Of a stretch of DNA of 64,000 nucleotides, positions 53,498-62,729 are shown in pieces (positions within the stretch are counted from its first letter, which is position 1; each line of letters begins with the position of its first letter). Below the pieces are notes generated by a model. That model did no database searches. It was not told where the DNA came from and saw only the letters and a program-made list of their open reading frames with translations. Source of the DNA: Flavobacterium sp. BFFFF1 (lineage in GTDB: Bacteria > Bacteroidota > Bacteroidia > Flavobacteriales > Flavobacteriaceae); assembly GCF_002256285.1 (NCBI RefSeq), contig NZ_NKJE01000021.1, forward strand, positions 1 to 64,000. Direction: 5' to 3'. The translations under genes and the position numbers were made by a program.

Positions 53498-54124
53498 TTA
53501 AAGGTGTATGAACAGCGCGTCTTTTGGCCTCCTGATCTTTTTCAGGTTGACCAGATAGTCATTTTTGACATCCCTGTAGCCAAGGGCCATGATCACCGTG
53601 CTTCGCAATCCTCTTTCCTGCAACTGCAATAGATCGTCGAGCAACAGCGAATTAAATCCTTCCATGGGGGTGCTGTCTACTTTTTGTTCAGCGGCAGCAA
53701 CCAGTCCGATGGCTAACGCGATATAGGTTTGTTTTGCATGCCAGTTGAAGTTATCGGCATCACTATTGGCGAGCTGCGATTCCAGTTGTTCCCTCACCGG
53801 AGCCAGGGTTTCCAGGGCGATACCCCTTTCCTGCGCGATTTGATTTACATAGATGCTAATCCGTTCCTTTGTCAGCTTGTCCCATGCCGCAAAAACCACC
53901 AACGCCGATGCTTCTGTAATTTGTGGCTGGCTGTAAGCGATCGGTTTTATTTTTTCAAGCAATTCCTTGTTTTCAACAATAAGCACACTGTAGGGCTGTA
54001 ACCCAAAAGAGGAAGGCGCCAGTGCTATGGCATCAAGAATAACATCCATTTTACTTTCCGGAATCTTTGTTCCGTTCATTCTCTTTGCGGCGTACCGCCA
54101 TTGAAGTGCTGCTGTGATTGACAT
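53498..54124 (-). CDS. Nitroreductase-family NAD(P)H-dependent oxidoreductase
   Basis: 208 residues, normal for the family. FMN-contacting N-terminus RYAAKRMNGTKIPE; APSSFGLQPYSVLIVEN; and the central WHAKQTYIALAIGLVAAAEQKVDSTPMEGF as in NfsB-type enzymes; C-terminal MALGYRD. FMN-dependent reduction of quinones or nitroaromatics; true substrate unknown. Followed on the same strand by a small membrane protein. Confidence 0.87.
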   Translation of the reverse strand: MSITAALQWRYAAKRMNGTKIPESKMDVILDAIALAPSSFGLQPYSVLIVENKELLEKIKPIAYSQPQITEASALVVFAAWDKLTKERISIYVNQIAQERGIALETLAPVREQLESQLANSDADNFNWHAKQTYIALAIGLVAAAEQKVDSTPMEGFNSLLLDDLLQLQERGLRSTVIMALGYRDVKNDYLVNLKKIRRPKDALFIHL

Positions 54125-54368
54125 TTGGTTCTGTTTTTATATCGGAGCGTACATACCAAAGGTATTTTGGCCACCGGCAATTGATTTTTTAAAGGTTCCA
54201 GTGCTTCTAGTCGAAGTGTTCTGGATGTCGCCTTATGAGGGTGCTGTTTGCAGGAACAAAGATGGTAATGCGCCAATGGCCTGACAATGATTTCGAACTG
54301 CCTTAGCGGTGATGAAGCGCACTCGTTTTACTTTAACACATCATTTTCAAAGGTTTATGCGTTGCGGT
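54125..54368. other. Intergenic region with no recognised feature
   Basis: About 245 bp between the nitroreductase gene start and the MacB-type permease end. No hairpin terminator or RNA gene was recognised. Confidence 0.4.
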
Positions 54369-55589
54369 TTATTCATACCGCAGCGCCTCAATCGGGTCCA
54401 GTTTAGAAGCTTTCAGTGCAGGATAGTAGCCAAAGAACACCCCTGTAACGAAACAAACCAAAAACGAAACATAAATGGAGGAAGCGGATATCAGCGTAGG
54501 CCATTCCATAAAAAATGAAACGGCTTTCGTAGCCGAAATCCCGATGATCACACCAATGATACCGCCCGTGATGCTTATCAATATGGCCTCAATCAGGAAC
54601 TGAATTAAAATGTCCAGGCCGCGTGCACCAATGGCCATCCGCAAGCCAATTTCTTTAGTGCGTTCTGTCACAGAAACATACATGATATTCATGATGCCAA
54701 TTCCGCCAACGACCAATGATATTCCGGCGATAACGGTGAGCAGGATGGTTAAGATGCTGCTGGTTGAGGTAAGCATATTGACCAGTTCAGACTGGGTGCG
54801 TACCGTAAAGTCATTGTCATCGTTCTCCCTTAACCTGTGGTTTTTCCGAAGTACTTTTTCTACTTCTGCGGAAGCGCTGTCCGAAGATTTTTCTTCAATT
54901 GCCGCAGCATAGATGGACTGATAATAGGTCGTTGCCAAAATTCGCTTCTGCACCGTTGTTACCGGCGTGATGATGACATCATCCTGGTCCTGCCCGAATG
55001 AATTTTGCCCTTTCCTGCTTAGGATGCCTATGATCTTAAAAGGTATTTTTTTAAAGCGAATGCTTTTCCCAACGATAACGCCGCCATTGGGGAACAGATT
55101 AGCTGCAACCGTTAACCCGATCAGGCATAGTTTAGAAGCGGACCTCACATCTTTATCGGTGAACGCGATCCCTTCCTGGAGTGGCCAGTTTCTGATGAAT
55201 AGAAAATCGGGGTGCACACCCTGAATGGTAGTGCTCCAATTGTACGACCCATTCACGACCTGCCCTTTCATAGCGACAACCGGCGATACCGCATTGATGT
55301 AGTGTGGACTCTTTTTCAAGGCAATAACATCAGATTCATTTAGCGATTGCACGCTGTTGTTATCCATCCTGGTGCCGCCGTTGGTATTGCTTGTCGGTAT
55401 AATCATCACCATATTGCTGCCCATTCCCGTAATCTGTCCCTCTATACTTTGTTTAGAGCCTTCGCCAATAGCAATCATCGCAATTACAGCCGCAACGCCA
55501 ATGATGATGCCCAACATGGTAAGGAAGGTGCGTAGTTTGTTCCGGCTGATGGACCGCCAGGCAATGTTTAGAAGATTGGTGATTTTCAT
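54369..55589 (-). CDS. MacB-type ABC transporter permease
   Basis: 406 residues: N-terminal helix, a large periplasmic MacB_PCD domain (~45-245), then three C-terminal helices with the FtsX motif (GGIGIMNIMYVSVTERTKEIGLRMAIGARG and PALKASKLDPIEALRYE). The ATPase is a separate gene here, unlike fused E. coli MacB. Its start overlaps the ATPase stop by 4 bp. Works with the adaptor at 56338 as a tripartite efflux system. Confidence 0.88.
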   Translation of the reverse strand: MKITNLLNIAWRSISRNKLRTFLTMLGIIIGVAAVIAMIAIGEGSKQSIEGQITGMGSNMVMIIPTSNTNGGTRMDNNSVQSLNESDVIALKKSPHYINAVSPVVAMKGQVVNGSYNWSTTIQGVHPDFLFIRNWPLQEGIAFTDKDVRSASKLCLIGLTVAANLFPNGGVIVGKSIRFKKIPFKIIGILSRKGQNSFGQDQDDVIITPVTTVQKRILATTYYQSIYAAAIEEKSSDSASAEVEKVLRKNHRLRENDDNDFTVRTQSELVNMLTSTSSILTILLTVIAGISLVVGGIGIMNIMYVSVTERTKEIGLRMAIGARGLDILIQFLIEAILISITGGIIGVIIGISATKAVSFFMEWPTLISASSIYVSFLVCFVTGVFFGYYPALKASKLDPIEALRYE

Positions 55590-56338
55590 GGGTCTACGAT
55601 GACGTTAACAGCGGGCAGTTTTGCGAGGACTTCTTTGGCGCGGACGACATTTGGGTTTGTTACATCTTTTAAAATCCTACCGTCCCTCAAAGTAATTGTC
55701 CGTTTACTGAAGGTGGCGATATCCGGCTCGTGTGTGACAAAAACAATCGTTTTTCCCAGGTCGTTTAAATCCTGAATGAGCATCATAATCTCATAAGAAG
55801 TTCTGGAATCCAGGTTTCCGGTTGCTTCGTCTGCCAGGATCATAACAGGATCGTTAACCAATGCCCTGGCGATAGCAACGCGCTGTTGCTGACCTCCAGA
55901 CAATTGGCCGGGTAAATGGTAGGCCCTGTCAGATAACTTCACCGCCTCGAGTGCCTTAAGGTATTTCTCCTTACGCTGCGATGCGGTATATTTATTATTG
56001 TAGAGTAGGGGGAGTTCTACGTTTTCTATAGCCGAAGTTCTTGCCAGCAGGTTGTAGGATTGAAATACAAAACCGAGTTTGGAATTGCGTAGCCCCGCCA
56101 GTTCATTTTTGGAGAGTCCGCTGACATTCACACCGTCGAGCAGGTAAGTGCCCATTGTGGGTTTTTCGAGGCAGCCCAGAATGTTCAGCAACGTTGTTTT
56201 TCCGGAACCGCTCGCACCCATAATCGTAATGAATTCGCCGGAATTAATCGTGAAGCTTACGTTGTCAAGAGCCTTCACTTTTTGGTTTCCCACCGTGAAT
56301 TCCCGTTTTAGATTTTGTATTTCGACTATTGCACTCAT
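55586..56338 (-). CDS. MacB-type ABC transporter ATPase
   Basis: 250 residues with Walker A GASGSGKTT, Q loop FVFQSYNLLART, signature LSGGQQQRVAIARALV, Walker B MILADEATGNLDS, and H loop FVTHEPDI. The FKQLLARTSAIENVELPL-type segment is typical of MacB/LolD-type ATPases. Its start overlaps the adaptor stop by one base (TAATG), its end overlaps the permease by 4 bp. Confidence 0.9.
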   Translation of the reverse strand: MSAIVEIQNLKREFTVGNQKVKALDNVSFTINSGEFITIMGASGSGKTTLLNILGCLEKPTMGTYLLDGVNVSGLSKNELAGLRNSKLGFVFQSYNLLARTSAIENVELPLLYNNKYTASQRKEKYLKALEAVKLSDRAYHLPGQLSGGQQQRVAIARALVNDPVMILADEATGNLDSRTSYEIMMLIQDLNDLGKTIVFVTHEPDIATFSKRTITLRDGRILKDVTNPNVVRAKEVLAKLPAVNVIVDP

Positions 56339-57546
56339 TACTTGGCAGGTTTTGAAGCTTTCCTGTTGCCCATTTTCGGCATAAAGGGACTCGTCTTGGC
56401 TGGTGTTTTTGTTGATTTTTTATCCGAGCTGCTGAGATTCGTGATCACTTCCTCGCCCTCTTTCAATCCCCCCGTGATATTGACATTGATATCATCAGTC
56501 ATGGTAGTAGTGATGGGTTTTTCAAACAACGTATCCCCCGACTTGATCCAGGCGTTCGCCGCGATGGCTTCAGGGTTTTTCGGTTTGGAATTTATTTTGG
56601 TTTTAGCGTGTATGATCACAAACTGTTTTAAAGCGGTGCTGTCCGGTTTGAATGCCAGTGCTTTAGCCGGAATCAGTAAGGCTTTGCTGTCTTCTTTTGT
56701 ATAAATGCTGATGCTGGCGGTCATTCCGGGTTTGAGTTTCAGACTGGTATTGTCGACATTGATTAAGGTAGTATAGGTTACCACATTGGCATTGACCCTA
56801 GCATGCAATAAAATTTGCTGCACGCTGCCCTTAAAAATCTCATCAGGAAACGCATCGACAGTGAAGCTAACATTTTGCCCGGATTTCACATCGCCAATAT
56901 CAGCTTCGTCTACCGCAGCGCGAACCTGCATTTTGGTCAGGTCTTTGGCGATGACAAACAACGTAGGCGCATTAAAACTCGAGGCAATGGTCTGCCCTTC
57001 ACTTACCGCGCGGTTTAGGACCATGCCATCAATTGGGGAATAGATGTTGGTATACGAGAGGTTTTTAGTCGTAATCCTCAACTGTGCCCTTGCGTTATCC
57101 AGTGCCGCTTTGGCCACGTTATAGTTATTTTGGGCAAGCTGGTAATCGGCCTGGCTCACAACACCCAACGCAAACAATTTCCGCTGGCGTTCATAAGTGC
57201 TTTGCTGGAATTTGGAATTGCTTAACGCATTGGCAAGGTTTGCAACGGACTGTTCTTTTTGAGCTAATATTATCGATGGATCAATGGCAGCAATCAGTTG
57301 TCCCTTTTTGACCTGCGAATTAAAATCGGCATAAATTCTTTTAATAACCCCGGAAACTTGTGCGCCCACGGCAACAGTATCAACCGGCTGAATGGTTCCT
57401 GTTGCGGTAATACTTTTGGCAATATAACCATATTCGGCTTTGGCGACATCAAATGTTTCTACTGCCACTTTCTTATTGCGGAAGTAAAAATACGCTATCG
57501 CGGCGGCGGCCAACAAGGCAATCAAAATGACAATCCACTTTTTCAT
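56338..57546 (-). CDS. MacA/HlyD-type periplasmic adaptor
   Basis: 402 residues with one N-terminal membrane helix (VILIALLAAAAIAYFYF). Lipoyl/barrel-sandwich (GTIQPVDTVAVGAQVSGVIKRIYADFNSQVKKGQLIAAID), an alpha-hairpin (~95-160, Gln/Lys/Ala-rich), YSPIDGMVLNRAVSEGQTIAS, and a beta-barrel with LKPGMTASISI are in RND/MacA order. First gene of the efflux operon; delivers substrate to or bridges an outer-membrane channel that is not encoded in this window. Confidence 0.88.
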   Translation of the reverse strand: MKKWIVILIALLAAAAIAYFYFRNKKVAVETFDVAKAEYGYIAKSITATGTIQPVDTVAVGAQVSGVIKRIYADFNSQVKKGQLIAAIDPSIILAQKEQSVANLANALSNSKFQQSTYERQRKLFALGVVSQADYQLAQNNYNVAKAALDNARAQLRITTKNLSYTNIYSPIDGMVLNRAVSEGQTIASSFNAPTLFVIAKDLTKMQVRAAVDEADIGDVKSGQNVSFTVDAFPDEIFKGSVQQILLHARVNANVVTYTTLINVDNTSLKLKPGMTASISIYTKEDSKALLIPAKALAFKPDSTALKQFVIIHAKTKINSKPKNPEAIAANAWIKSGDTLFEKPITTTMTDDINVNITGGLKEGEEVITNLSSSDKKSTKTPAKTSPFMPKMGNRKASKPAK

Positions 57547-57635
57547 CGTAAAAATTTGTTACACATTGCAATTGGAATGGTCCCAGCCAAAATTCTTGCC
57601 GGTGTGGCTCCAATACAGTCAATCTGAAAATTGTA

Positions 57636-57890
57636 TTATGTCGTTTCCCTGGCGGGAATAGCAACAGCTAATTTCTTTTGAATTTTTATCGCTTGCTTTT
57701 GCTCTTTTGCAAGTACTTTTTTGGGAATATGCTCCGTGGCAGTGTCAATTCTCTTGTTTATTTTACGGACGATCTTCTTTGCCGTATCGTTAATTCGTTT
57801 GACAATCTTTTTCCCGCCTGATTTTACCAAAGCGGCTTCATTAAGTGCCGTTGTCAACGCAGCGACCATTTTTTTCGATTTTGATTTCAT
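57636..57890 (-). CDS. Small highly basic protein
   Basis: 84 residues from ATG 57890 (MKSKSKKMVAALTTALNEAA); a 27-residue in-frame extension is less likely. About a third of residues are Lys or Arg, in short helices (KRINDTAKKIVRKINKRI, KEQKQAIKIQKKLAV). No domain recognised. The composition resembles small nucleic-acid-binding proteins, but this is inference. It stands upstream of the MacAB operon on the same strand. Confidence 0.5.
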   Translation of the reverse strand: MKSKSKKMVAALTTALNEAALVKSGGKKIVKRINDTAKKIVRKINKRIDTATEHIPKKVLAKEQKQAIKIQKKLAVAIPARETT

Positions 57891-58141
57891 AATCTGTGTC
57901 TGTGTTAAAATTATTAAGTCGTTACTTCGATCGAAGCCCAAAGTATCGGCGATACAAAGCTGCGATAACACTGGCCATTTTCAGGTGATTGGAAACCGTT
58001 GAAATAATGATGTGCAACACTTGGTGTGCCTTTTGTGATTGCTTCCGCAATAGGGTGATGCCTGTCACTACAGCTGCGGACGCGTGTCATTGGCTGACGG
58101 CGTTGCGAGCCATACCTTTGAAGAAATAGATCGTTTATCTT

Positions 58142-58747
58142 ATGTCACTGTTAATACTAGTCAGGCACGGCCAATCGATCTATAACCTGGAAAACCGGTT
58201 CACGGGCAATTTGGATATTGGGCTTACCGCATTAGGTGAAGAGGAAGCCAGGCAGGCCGGAAAAAAACTGAAAGCTTTTCGTTTCGACATGGCTTACACC
58301 TCAATGCTGCTCCGGGCCCGGGAAAGTTTACGGATTATTCTCGAAATGATTGGCGAGACCGAAATTCCCGTTGTGGCCAATGCGGCGCTAAATGAACGGA
58401 TGTACGGGAGCCTGCAGGGACTTGATAAAGGGGAGACCGCTGCAAAATACGGACCGGAACAAGTTGAAATATGGCGCAGGAGTTATGACACCGCCCCACC
58501 GGATGGGGAAAGTCTGGCAGCCACCTATGCCAGAACGGTTCCTTATTATAAGCTTGAAATCGAACCGCGACTGAGGCTGGAAGAAAACATACTAATCGTG
58601 GCACACGGGAACAGCCTAAGGGCATTGATGATGTATCTTGAAAACATCAGTCCGCAGGATATTTCAAAAGTGAACATCCCAACCGGCCAGCCAAGGGTTT
58701 ACCGGATGGATGCAGATCTTAAGATTATAGACATAAAGTACTTATGA
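58142..58747 (+). CDS. gpmA: 2,3-bisphosphoglycerate-dependent phosphoglycerate mutase
   Basis: 201 residues. Catalytic LVRHGQS with H9 near the N-terminus, NRFTGNLDIGLTALGEEEARQAGKKLK, the dPGM signature LNERMYGSLQGLDKGETAAKYG, RRSYDTAPPDGES, and VAHGNSLRALMMYLE with the second catalytic His. Interconverts 3- and 2-phosphoglycerate in glycolysis. Slightly short compared with the 230-250-residue enzymes. The only plus-strand gene in this stretch of the stress island; no terminator seen after it. Confidence 0.92.
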   Translation: MSLLILVRHGQSIYNLENRFTGNLDIGLTALGEEEARQAGKKLKAFRFDMAYTSMLLRARESLRIILEMIGETEIPVVANAALNERMYGSLQGLDKGETAAKYGPEQVEIWRRSYDTAPPDGESLAATYARTVPYYKLEIEPRLRLEENILIVAHGNSLRALMMYLENISPQDISKVNIPTGQPRVYRMDADLKIIDIKYL

Positions 58748-58759
58748 ACACTATCCTGT

Positions 58760-59089
58760 TTAATTTTCGTCCAGGTCATTGTGGTCATCGCCGGCAATGC
58801 TGTAACCGTTATTTTCTTCGTCTTCATTACCGGCAAGTTCATTGGCATCATCGGATGATGAGCCGGGGATATCTAAATCGGCACCCGATTGATCCTGATT
58901 AAAATCCTTTTCATTCCACTGCGTATTGCTGATGCGGATATCCGGCTTATTTTGCGAGACATCTTCCGGGTCGATTTCCGATTCTTCGGCGAGTTTGTTA
59001 AAGGCATCTTCCGACGGTGGATAATGCAGATCAACGAGTTGTTTCTCTACGGTATGTTCATTTTTCATAATGGTGTTCTTATTTTTCAT
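58760..59089 (-). CDS. Small acidic protein, uncharacterised
   Basis: 109 residues (MKNKNTIMKNEHTVEKQ; a second Met at residue 8 is an alternative start). Very acidic, rich in Asp/Glu/Asn, with no hydrophobic core and probably disordered (DEENNGYSIAGDDHNDLDEN). Its start overlaps the following GT4 gene end by 4 bp, so it is translated as the last gene of the GT4-GH130 operon. Confidence 0.55.
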   Translation of the reverse strand: MKNKNTIMKNEHTVEKQLVDLHYPPSEDAFNKLAEESEIDPEDVSQNKPDIRISNTQWNEKDFNQDQSGADLDIPGSSSDDANELAGNEDEENNGYSIAGDDHNDLDEN

Positions 59090-61434
59090 GAAGCGTATGT
59101 TTTAGCCCGGTGTAACTTGCGGGCATTATTTTTTTGATGATTTTCCTGTCCTGCATATTTTTCAATGGTTAACCTTGCCAGCAGGTAGCTTACAGTAGAT
59201 TCAGCGCCCTGATTCAGATTGACACGGTCTTCTTCGAGGCCGTCATAGCAGCCGCCGGTACACGGGTTGTAAATGATCTGGTGCAAATGGTTGTTTCCGT
59301 GAAACCAGCTAAACGCTTTTTCCATTTGCTGTAAATACCCGTTGTTCCTGAAAGCCTCGTAGAAGCTGGCCAATGCCAAAATGGTGTACGCCACATCAAT
59401 AGGCTGTTCCCCTCCAACGACTTCCATTTTGACATCGGCATTGTTGTGCAGCCAGCCTTTATTCGAGATCACTTTAATGCCGGTATCCGTAAATATCTTG
59501 GATAACAGGAAATCAAATGATGTTTTGGCGATTTCTTTATAAATCATTTCGCCTGTGGCTAAATAGGCGCAAAGCATCGCTTCGGGCAGGATGCTGTTTC
59601 CATACGTAAGGTAGCTTTCAAACCATTGCCAGTCGGCTTTTGATTCGTGCCGATACATTTGGACCAGCCGTGCTGCAAGCCGTTTTATCAATATCCTGTT
59701 TTCAAAGCTTCCGTCTTTTTTATTGCTGTAATAAATCCCTTTTATTACAAAGGCCATGGCCCTGGTTGAATGCATTGCAGTGACGATGCGCAAAGCGGAC
59801 TGCAATGTCAGTTTTGCCTGCGCTATCATCGTTTCCGGAAACAATTCGCCCATCGAAATCAGGTAGCCCAGCGCCCAGATGGCCCTGCCGTTGGCATCTT
59901 CGAGGTTTTCGCTGTTTTGGTCGGTGAATTTTTTATCATCGTTTACATAGTTTAAAAACGTTCCGTCCTTTTGTTGACAAAAGCAAATGAAATGAAAATA
60001 GCGATCAATATACGCGATGTCTTCACGATCACCGGTAAGCTCGAAGTGCCGGCACATGGCCACTAACGCGCGGGCATTGTCGTCGAGCGTGTAACCACTT
60101 TCAATGTCGGGTTGATTGATTAACGAGAATTGTATCATTCCCAATGGTGTCGTAAGGGCTTTGAAATGGCTGAGGTTAATGGGCGGGTTTTTATAATTCA
60201 GGCTGAGTTTTTTACCGAGAAGCGACTCAAACAATAAGGCATGCAGGATGGCAGTGTTCTCCCATGCTGTTGGCGCCAGTTTATGAATACCACGTAAGGC
60301 CACTTCTTTGCACCACTCAGGGTTATCCAGCAATAAATTGACCTGTTTTTCCAGCGCTATCGAATTTCCAAAGCCTATAAAAATGCCGCCACCATCCTGC
60401 AATAGTTCCAGCGCATGGGGAATAGGGGTGGAGATCACGGGACAGCCGCAGCTAATCGCATAGGAAAAGGTACCGCTCACCGCCTGGTTTGGGTCGTTTG
60501 AGGTAAAAAGATAAATGTCGGTAAGCTGTAAGTATTCGAGTAATTCGTCAAGAGGCAGATAAGCGTTGATGAACTTTACATGTTGCTGCAGTCCCAGCAA
60601 CATGACTTTGTGCTCCAGGCTGTTGCGGTATGCTTCGCCTTCTTCTTTAACAACAGAAGGGTGTGTTTTTCCAATGACCAGAAAAATCACGTCAGGATGC
60701 TGGTCTATGATGACCGGCATAGCGTCTAAAGTGGTTTCGATGGATTTCCCGGCACTCAGCAGCCCGAAGGTGGAGATGACTTTCCTTCCCGAAAGCCGGT
60801 GTTTTTTCTTAAGGACATCCTTATCGGTAAATTTTACCAGGTGTGTTCCATGAGGTATTACGGTAATCTTATCAGGCGCGATGCCATAATCCCGGGTCAA
60901 CAATTTGTTTGAAGAGTGGGTCATGACGATAAAAGACCCGGTCGCAGCATCAATTTGTTGCACGTGGTGCTTCAGGACGGCATCCGGGTTTGGCAGGACG
61001 GTATGAAATACGACGATCACCGGCTTGTTGACAGATTCCAGAAAGTGGACAAAATCTGCTTCATTGGATTTAAACAAACCAAATTCGTGCTGGATCAACA
61101 CCATTTTTATGTGCTGGCTTTTGTTGATGCTTTCGGCAAGTCGTGTATAAGAATCGGGGTTATCGGTTTCGAGGGTAAACGGTACTTCGGTGCCATAGGT
61201 ATAGCGGTCAACTGTAGTTTCCAAAGCAGCGATGGTGATATGAAAGCTGTTTTGGAATTTATTGTTTAATGACGAAATCAGATCTTCAGAATAGGTTGCA
61301 ATACCGCATTCCCTTGGGGGAAAAGTGGTGAGGAATAAAATCTCAGGTAACGGACTGTTTTCCTGCAATGGAAACCGATACTGGTTGTAGCCGTTGTTTC
61401 TAATGTTGCTATTCGGGTGTGTTTGTTGTATCAT
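59086..61434 (-). CDS. GT4 glycosyltransferase fused to an (alpha/alpha)6-like domain
   Basis: 782 residues, cytoplasmic. GT4 region ~30-400: FLTTFPPRECGIATYSEDL, HEFGLF, HSSNKLL, VIPHGTHLVKF, STFGLLSAGKSIETTL, and the donor-site segment FSYAISCGCPVISTPIPHA. The second part (~430-770) has six-hairpin-like helices: YTLDDNARALVAMCRHFE, YVNDDKKF, EDANGRAIWALGYLIS, and GAESTVSYLLARL, as in glycoside hydrolase/phosphorylase-like folds. Paired in an overlapping operon with GH130 (4 bp), it probably makes or remodels a mannose-containing glycan. Such fusion-plus-GH130 pairs are frequent in Bacteroidota stress loci. Confidence 0.78.
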   Translation of the reverse strand: MIQQTHPNSNIRNNGYNQYRFPLQENSPLPEILFLTTFPPRECGIATYSEDLISSLNNKFQNSFHITIAALETTVDRYTYGTEVPFTLETDNPDSYTRLAESINKSQHIKMVLIQHEFGLFKSNEADFVHFLESVNKPVIVVFHTVLPNPDAVLKHHVQQIDAATGSFIVMTHSSNKLLTRDYGIAPDKITVIPHGTHLVKFTDKDVLKKKHRLSGRKVISTFGLLSAGKSIETTLDAMPVIIDQHPDVIFLVIGKTHPSVVKEEGEAYRNSLEHKVMLLGLQQHVKFINAYLPLDELLEYLQLTDIYLFTSNDPNQAVSGTFSYAISCGCPVISTPIPHALELLQDGGGIFIGFGNSIALEKQVNLLLDNPEWCKEVALRGIHKLAPTAWENTAILHALLFESLLGKKLSLNYKNPPINLSHFKALTTPLGMIQFSLINQPDIESGYTLDDNARALVAMCRHFELTGDREDIAYIDRYFHFICFCQQKDGTFLNYVNDDKKFTDQNSENLEDANGRAIWALGYLISMGELFPETMIAQAKLTLQSALRIVTAMHSTRAMAFVIKGIYYSNKKDGSFENRILIKRLAARLVQMYRHESKADWQWFESYLTYGNSILPEAMLCAYLATGEMIYKEIAKTSFDFLLSKIFTDTGIKVISNKGWLHNNADVKMEVVGGEQPIDVAYTILALASFYEAFRNNGYLQQMEKAFSWFHGNNHLHQIIYNPCTGGCYDGLEEDRVNLNQGAESTVSYLLARLTIEKYAGQENHQKNNARKLHRAKTYAS

Positions 61435-62471
61435 TTGTTGTTCTTATAAAGCAGTAATTCTGTTATTAAGCCTGAAAAGGAAACGGAAGCACAGGCTGTC
61501 CGTTCGTCCGCCGCGCCGTAATAGATGTATAAGGTATCATCGAAAACTACCGCACCGGTTGGAAAGCATACATTGTTGACTTCTCCTTTAAGCTCCCATG
61601 TCATCTCCGGCTGGAACAGCGGATAGGGCAGGCGCGCAATTTCGTGCTGTGGATTTTCGAGGTCGAGCAAAACCGCACAGGCCGAATAGACATATCCTTC
61701 GAGTCCGTCTTTGACGCCATGGTAAATATGCAGCCATCCCTGTGCTGTTTCGATAGGAGGGCAGCCACCACCGATGTAGCTGATCTCATGATCGAACCTC
61801 GAAGTGAGCACCACATGGTCGTTGAAATGGCTCAGGTAGTCCTCATAAAATGCCGCAGTAAGGTCTTCTAAATTTTCCACACCAACCACAATCTGAATTT
61901 CGGGCCTGATGCGGTGTAGGAAATAGAATTTACCGCCAATTTTCCTCGGAAAGAAAATGACATTTTTATCCCAAACCAGGGATTTCCCCGGATTTTTCTC
62001 CAGATCACTATTGTGTTGGTTGTAGCGGAAGTATTTCTCGTTGATGGGGCTTTCCTTCTCTGCCAGCTGGTCGAAGGCAGCAAAACTGATTTGGGGAACG
62101 ATAATCCCTTTTTTTTCGAAATGATTCAGGTCTGTTGAAATGGCGAGACATCCCAGGGCATTGACGCCATCAAATCCGGTATAAGTGAGGTAATACAGGT
62201 TTTCGATTTTTACGATACGTGGATCTTCCATCCCGTGGCTTTCGTAGTCGAATTCCGGCACAAGCAGCGGTTCCGTATTGCGATGGTCGATCTGTAAAGG
62301 CCCTTTCAGCCTGCAATATCCAATACTGGAGTTGTTGCCCGTGCGGACGGCACGATAGAATAAATGGACAAAATCCCCTTCCCTTATCGCTGCAGGATTC
62401 AGAACGCCTTCATTTTCAAATGGCAATACCGTCTTTGCGATAATTACGCCTTCTTTTTTGACTTTTATCAT
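61431..62471 (-). CDS. GH130-family mannoside phosphorylase/mannosidase
   Basis: 346 residues from ATG 62471 (MIKVKKEGVI); a TTG at 62489 gives a 6-residue extension. Five-bladed beta-propeller motifs: GVLNPAAIREGDFVHLFYRAV, the catalytic-region MEDPRIVKIENLYYLTYTGFDG, IFFPRKIGGKFYFLHR, and IGGGCPPIETAQGWLHIYHG. Acts on beta-mannosides by phosphorolysis or hydrolysis; the specific type is not decidable by eye. First gene of the operon with the GT4 fusion. Confidence 0.88.
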   Translation of the reverse strand: MIKVKKEGVIIAKTVLPFENEGVLNPAAIREGDFVHLFYRAVRTGNNSSIGYCRLKGPLQIDHRNTEPLLVPEFDYESHGMEDPRIVKIENLYYLTYTGFDGVNALGCLAISTDLNHFEKKGIIVPQISFAAFDQLAEKESPINEKYFRYNQHNSDLEKNPGKSLVWDKNVIFFPRKIGGKFYFLHRIRPEIQIVVGVENLEDLTAAFYEDYLSHFNDHVVLTSRFDHEISYIGGGCPPIETAQGWLHIYHGVKDGLEGYVYSACAVLLDLENPQHEIARLPYPLFQPEMTWELKGEVNNVCFPTGAVVFDDTLYIYYGAADERTACASVSFSGLITELLLYKNNK

Positions 62472-62561
62472 TGTCGATCGGGGTTTCAAAATTATTTGTG
62501 GGGCATCCTATGCTGAATAAACCCATATGCTGTAGTTCCTTTATGGTGTAGCAATTGCTAT

Positions 62562-62672
62562 TTATATCTTTGGATTTTTCCGGTATATTTTTTCCGCCGT
62601 TTTTCCGAAATTATTCATCAATAAGGCCGCCGTTAAGGCCGGGAGCACGATTACCGTAAGCAGTGTTTTCAT
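62562..62672 (-). CDS. Possible 36-residue membrane peptide
   Basis: Minus-strand ORF from ATG 62672: MKTLLTVIVLPALTAALLMN, a single hydrophobic helix, then a basic tail (NFGKTAEKIYRKNPKI). The layout resembles other small membrane proteins of stress islands, but coding is uncertain because no clear ribosome binding site was seen. Confidence 0.35.
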   Translation of the reverse strand: MKTLLTVIVLPALTAALLMNNFGKTAEKIYRKNPKI

Positions 62673-62690
62673 GGCTGTATAGCAGTTAAT

Positions 62691-62726
62691 AACAAACCGG
62701 GAAGCTTCATTCCTCCCGGTTTGTTT
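62691..62726 (-). terminator. Intrinsic terminator after the BON-domain gene
   Basis: Minus-strand stem AACAAACCGGGA / TCCCGGTTTGTT with an 11-nt loop and A/T flanks lies 4-39 bp past the stop codon of the BON gene. Confidence 0.8.
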
Positions 62727-62729
62727 GAT

